From contig CP092872.1 of assembly GCA_030710605.1 (NCBI GenBank), positions 3,268,757 through 3,332,756 on the forward strand: DNA of 64,000 nucleotides. The letters are read 5' to 3'. Under the pieces are notes generated by a model that saw nothing but the letters and a program-made list of their open reading frames with translations, was not told where the DNA came from and searched no databases. The position numbers and the translations under genes are program-made. The stretch is from Cordylochernes scorpioides. Its lineage: Eukaryota; Arthropoda; Arachnida; Pseudoscorpiones; Chernetidae. Below are positions 12,613-64,000 of the stretch, one piece after another. Positions within the stretch are counted from its first letter, which is position 1. Each line of letters begins with the position of its first letter.

Positions 12613-14432
12613 TACATGCTAAAAGTTACAACTTCATTAAGTTTTGTCTATGAATGTATATAGGCAAAATATTTATTTCATTGAAATATCAGAACATATT
12701 CTTTATGGGATTTGAATGAATATTTGGATATGTAAATTAGAACACGTCCCACATGCTATGGTGAACGCGAGGTTATCTAAACGGAATCTAAACTACTCGA
12801 AGCTACTTGACTAGAATACAGGCCATCACTGTTGAGATACGCCGAACGCCATGAGTTTGAAGTTGTAAGACGAGATGATGAGGTAGAGAGCGTGTTTGAA
12901 GAGTAAATGCTCCATACAACATTATTACTCACGGACTGAATCCATGTGGTCCTCGAATCAAAAGGAGAACTCAACAAGTAGCTGAGATACGATCTTCTTT
13001 TGTTCCATCCACATAGGTTCTCGGTATCAAGAAAGAGGTCCATCGGTGTGAATGATATCTCCACAACTTGTCCAACAATCCAGGTCTAATGTAGTCCAGC
13101 GGGATGTAGCGTAGGTTCTCTCCATGTTCAGCAGGTCGGAGGTAGACGTGGTTAAGAATGGCTGTAGGCAGACAGTAATTGTTGCAGCTGTCAACAATCA
13201 GGATGCCAAGTGACAAGATATAGCTGTCTCTTTCTTCTCATAAAAACAATGACATCGAGTGAAACGATAAAATATTTAGTGAGACATATATCAAACTTGC
13301 TATTCACTTGTTTCAATAAAATCCCTATAAGCTTGAAATTCATGATCTTTCCCCCACCGCTTTTATTTTGTGAGACTTTTATAAATCTAATCATTCAATG
13401 GTTGTAGCGGAAATATTTGTTTTCTCGTTTTTAGTTTTACAAATGTTCATAATTAAATTCAAAAGGAATTTTATATTTTCATTTGATAAATTACACTTAC
13501 ACATTTATTTACATAAAAATGAAAATAAAGGAATAAATAAGAGCATAAGAATCAGTCTCCACTTAACAACCTATGCAGTCTTACTAATTTCTTGCTATAA
13601 ACTTTTGAAATTTATTTAATCTAACACTTTAATATCCTCTACCTCTTTCCTAGATAAATAGATAACTCAATTGATTCCCTCAATTCCCTCCACTATTCAG
13701 TAAAAAAAAAAAAAACAAGCTAATTCTTTAAAACACGATTAAGGCTAATAGTAAAGTGTTTAAAAGTTTTAATAGTAAAGTTCTTGAGTTAGGGCGTCTT
13801 ATGCTTTTTATAATTTGTTGAAATAACTTTAATGAACTCCAATTTTTGGTTTAGAAACTTTTTACGAGATAATTGTTGTATACGTAAAAAATAGACCAGC
13901 CAAAATCATATAAAAGTGTTAGATGCATTATACACAAGAGTGTGTATATCTCACATAATTATTTTATCAGAATATTGTTTTTGATTAAAAAAAGGTATCA
14001 TACAGAATATAATACACTATTTATCTCCCTCTTTATATAAATGCATTTTAAAAATAGTTACAAAATTTTTAAGAAAACGATTTAATTATAAAATTGATTT
14101 TTCGAATAGTTTTTTTTTTGTATATAAATTTAATAGCACTACAATAAAAAAAAATATTGTTGGCAATTTGTTTTCTATATTTTTTAAAACGTTAAAATTA
14201 AAATAATAATAATAATAATAATAAACAGAAGAAAAAATACAAGGTCAATAAATTTTGTTCTGGTCAACAACACGGGTCTTGTCCAGACCCGTCTGCTATT
14301 TTGAACTGGAATTGCACGCTTGCGTAATGGTGCAATCTAATAGTGTAATTTTTTTGTTGCTACAATAAATAGCAACACCTGTCAGAACGTACTATCATTC
14401 TAGTCATTTGTTTGAGCAGCTGCTGACAGAGG
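12613..14432. other. AT-rich sequence upstream of the ABCC gene
   Basis: Mostly AT-rich with an AAT microsatellite near 14207-14225. Between 12780 and 13216 the base composition is more balanced, and two overlapping - strand open frames (81 and 95 codons) could be a decayed coding fragment. I recognise no family in them. The last ~170 bp before 14433 are less AT-rich and would hold the ABCC promoter and leader. Confidence 0.45.
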
Positions 14433-61419
<46,987 letters not shown>

Positions 61420-61653
61420 GTACGACTTCAAATGGTGCACATCTAGAGAGCCATCTGTCTTGAACCTTGTTGTTGTTAGTGCCAACTTTTGGTGATTATA
61501 TGGAAAATATCTCTTTCTCTCAATATGGTTTTCTTAGCAGTGCTTTATACAGAAGAAGTCAAAGGCTTTCATTCAGTCTTATTTTGTGTTAGCCATCCAA
61601 TAGGACATTGCCTGTCCTCTACCGGGGTTGTACTCACACTAATCAAGTTTTTC

Positions 61654-61821
61654 TAAAGAGACAAGGGTCGCCTCTCCAGTCAAAATAGACGTCTAAAACC
61701 AGACGCCATCTATTGACCGTCGCCGCAACTAGCGGCCTCGGGTCAGTGACAAAGCCACAACTGGTTTGGCGTCTGGTTTTAGACGTCTATTTTAACGGGA
61801 GAGGCGACCCTTGTTCCTTTA
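61654..61821. mobile_element. Short inverted-repeat mini-element, 168 bp
   Basis: Arms of about 55 bp (TAAAGAGACAAGGGTCGCCT ... and its mirror ending CGACCCTTGTTCCTTTA) around a GC-rich 58 bp centre. It is the only copy of this family in the window. Confidence 0.8.
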
Positions 61822-62220
61822 GATCAATTTCCTACCGGCAAAATTTCAATCAAGTTTTTATTAAAAAGCACTGGTCTGCAAAATTTTTTTCACAAATTAT
61901 AATGATCACACATACACACACAAAAGGTTGAGAAACAGTTGTTTAGAGCCAGTTGTTTGGGGACATTGCCATTTTATTGAATTTTAGAAACTTGGTGAAT
62001 CTATTGTAGAGAGAAGGAGATTTTTCTTAAATTTTTTTTTTTTTCACTCCAGATGGCATTTCTTCTTCCTCAGACCCAGTGAGAAAATATCAACAAAATA
62101 ATTGAGGAATTTTTATTTAAGACAATTTTTCAATCATTTTTAGAAAAAAAAAGTTTTAAAGCAAATTTTAAAAATATATTTGTTATTTTCAAGTATTATT
62201 TGCAAAATAAAAAAGTATAT

Positions 62221-62398
62221 ACAGTATAAACTCTCTGTGAAGGACCAAGTTACAGAACCAAAGTGTCTTTTAAGGAGAGAGATGTCCTTTTACAAGAAAG
62301 TTACTAAATAGTAAAAATGGTAATTTTTTGTAAATGAAAGCTGTCCTTTATAGAGAGGTGTCCTCTAGCATGAGTGTCCTCTCATGGTTGTTCTACTG
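62221..62398. mobile_element. Mini-element D
   Basis: CAGTATAAACTCTCTGTGAA ... GGTTGTTCTACTG with TA flanks. Confidence 0.7.
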
Positions 62399-62446
62399 TA
62401 TGTATTTATAATCTCACACACCTTTCTGAATTACATCAAATGTCAG

Positions 62447-62524
62447 GATTCTCCAGCGATCCCAGAACACATCACATCGGGCATTGCCGAACAGACATCT
62501 ACACCAGCTGTGGTCATTGAGGTG
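62447..62524 (+). other. Exon-like segment of unknown origin
   Basis: SPAIPEHITSGIAEQTSTPA lies between a good acceptor (ATGTCAG) and a GTGATA donor, in phase 0. It does not match the next MRP exon. It could belong to an unrelated transcript, to captured sequence, or to chance. Confidence 0.25.
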
Positions 62525-62779
62525 ATAAAGAGGCCTTCAGGATCTGGTCTAGACTTGAAGTCCAGAACTGGGACAAGAAAAAAAAAAACAATGGTTGCCT
62601 GTAAAGTCGGTTTTACGGGCGAAGATTTTACGTGACAACGGTAGAATATTTATTGATATGAATATAATTAAATTGCACAATAGGAACAAGGAATTGAATG
62701 AAAATAAGAATTGCACAAATTTTAACTATAGAAATATATTTTGTTTACTAAAACATTGTACATGTAAACTTAAACTTAA

Positions 62780-63634
62780 CTAATTCCTATTTGAGTGATT
62801 TTGTTGAGGATAGGACGATGATAGGACTTGCATAAATGGAAGGCGCGGTGAGACCAAACGTTCACTGATAGGATCCAGAGGCGGTAGACCTGGAGGTATG
62901 TCAGGATATGAGAAGCCGTTGACCTTTGCGAGAGTAGGAAGCTTACGCTTATTCAGTGATTGTCTACAGGTGTTGCAAGACTTTGTTTAATCCTCCTTGC
63001 GTAGCTGCCGATTTTCCTTAACGTACCAATCCGAGATTACCTTCAGTTGTAGTGCAGTGATGGTTTTAAGGTCATTCTTGAACCACAATCTGTCACAAAC
63101 CGAGCAAGCATGGCCAAAATCGTTGTCCAGGAAAGTAGATTGAAATCTTCGTATTGACGATGACCATTTGGTATACCAGGTGGATTGTTCCAGTTGTATT
63201 GCTGTTTGGCTTGAAGAAGTAGTCGGTTGTACATCAGTCCGAGAAGATGCTGCTCTACGTTGTCGGAATGCACGTTGCCGTTGAGCGTTAGTTAGGGGAA
63301 CGCTCGTTCTCTCCGCCACGACAGGAACGCTTGTTCTCTCCACCACAGAACAAGACGTTGAAGCAGGTGACTCTGACGTACCGCTGGTGAGGGCTATGTT
63401 AGCAGATTTACGTAGCTTGAACCTGCGTTGCCTCTCCGCAGCCGCTTTTGCAAAGGCTCTTACTTGTTCAGGAGTTCTGGTCAATGCTTTTCGTAGTCTG
63501 TACTCACGTTGTCGCTGAGCATTCGTTCTGGCGGTAGAGGTGGTGTGTGGAACAACGAAAGGTACTGCAGACGTTGACGGCACGATATCCTCCGTCTCCA
63601 TTGAAGTACTGGAAGTTGAAGGCACCGTTTCCAT
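62780..63634 (-). pseudogene. Helitron-type N-terminal ORF (DUF6570-like), broken
   Basis: The 215-codon frame has a low-complexity start (METVPSTSSTSMETEDIVPS), two repeats of a basic motif (TNAQRQREYRLRKAL, TNAQRQRAFRQRRAA) and HACSVCDRLWFKNDL. It stops at TAA (62987-62989). In the same frame beyond the stop come CNTCRQSLNKRKLPTLAK, PPLDPISERLVSPRLPFMQ, the next conserved blocks of PIF1-helicase Helitron proteins. After FMQ (about 62830) similarity ends. It is therefore an ORF fragment with a nonsense codon and no helicase part. Confidence 0.78.
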
Positions 63635-63644
63635 TGTTTTGAGA

Positions 63645-64000
63645 GTGGTGATTCCTGTTGAACATTTGAAATTGAATGGATGAATTTTTAATTTTAAAGA
63701 ATCAATTTGAAAATCAAAACACTTATTCAGATCGAAGGTTCAAATTTTTGCTAAATAAATTTGAAACTATTTAAAATTTGTAAAATAATAATTAATTAAT
63801 TAATTAATTTTAAACTAATAATTTACTTAACACTATCAACATTTATCAATAGTATGACATAACCTATAAACTCAGTTTCTCAACTTTTGTGTCAATCTAA
63901 CAATTAATCAATCATAGTTTACGATAATGAAATATCAGTGTACAATTATTCACCTTTATTGTTGTAGTTGTTGTAAATGACGAATCTAAGCACTCCACAT
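63645..64000. other. AT-rich sequence, no feature seen
   Basis: Contains a TTAA repeat (attaattaattaattaattt near 63790). No coding or repeat match within the window. Confidence 0.5.

Noticed and set aside
62384-62635. Continuation of ABCC NBD2
   Set aside because: The translated segment lacks any Walker A or NBD2 similarity, so it is not the next exon.

Overview
This is an AT-rich window from an animal (metazoan) nuclear genome, almost certainly an invertebrate. It shows GT-AG split exons that are GC-richer than their introns, tRNA-derived SINEs, dense small DNA-transposon derivatives, an LTR retrotransposon and a Helitron fragment. I cannot fix the species. There is no prokaryotic gene organisation, operon or CRISPR array, and nearly all short open frames are shadows of repeats.

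The only convincing cellular gene is a long ABCC-type (MRP1-like) ABC transporter on the + strand, from 14433 (start codon) to at least 61419. I reconstructed the exons from splice sites, reading-frame phase and similarity to the MRP order: TMD0, linker, TMD1, NBD1, TMD2, start of NBD2. Exons 2-6 (TMD0 and the start of the linker) occur twice, as set A (22119-27959) and set B (33338-40363). The two sets sit in a roughly 10-12 kb duplicated block whose junction is exactly a 100-N gap (28340-28439). This is either a real tandem duplication giving alternative TMD0 cassettes, or two haplotype contigs laid end to end. A second 100-N gap (45059-45158) hides the exons between TMD1 and NBD1. The NBD2 catalytic exons are not in the window.

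Layout: 1-2055 is AT-rich flank with repeat fragments. 2056-12612 is a CAGT-ended mini-element split by a complete 10.4 kb LTR retrotransposon (TG..CA LTRs, AAAT target duplication, tRNA-Lys-like primer site, polypurine tract) with no recognisable pol. 12613-14432 is AT-rich upstream sequence. 14433-61419 is the ABCC gene, with introns full of repeats. 61420-64000 holds a mini-element and a broken Helitron-type DUF6570 open frame on the - strand.

Repeats are the most interesting layer. Family A is a fold-back element (over 20 copies) with GATAAGGCACAATTTGG ends and about 11-14 bp target duplications. Its two arms carry hammerhead-ribozyme-like cores on opposite strands. Family F carries a canonical hammerhead core. 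Other families are a tRNA-headed SINE (B), a mariner-like mini-element (C), several pogo-like CAGT-ended mini-elements (D, E and one 1.28 kb element), and three minisatellites that differ in copy number or arose inside other repeats, including an exact 20 x 54 bp array.
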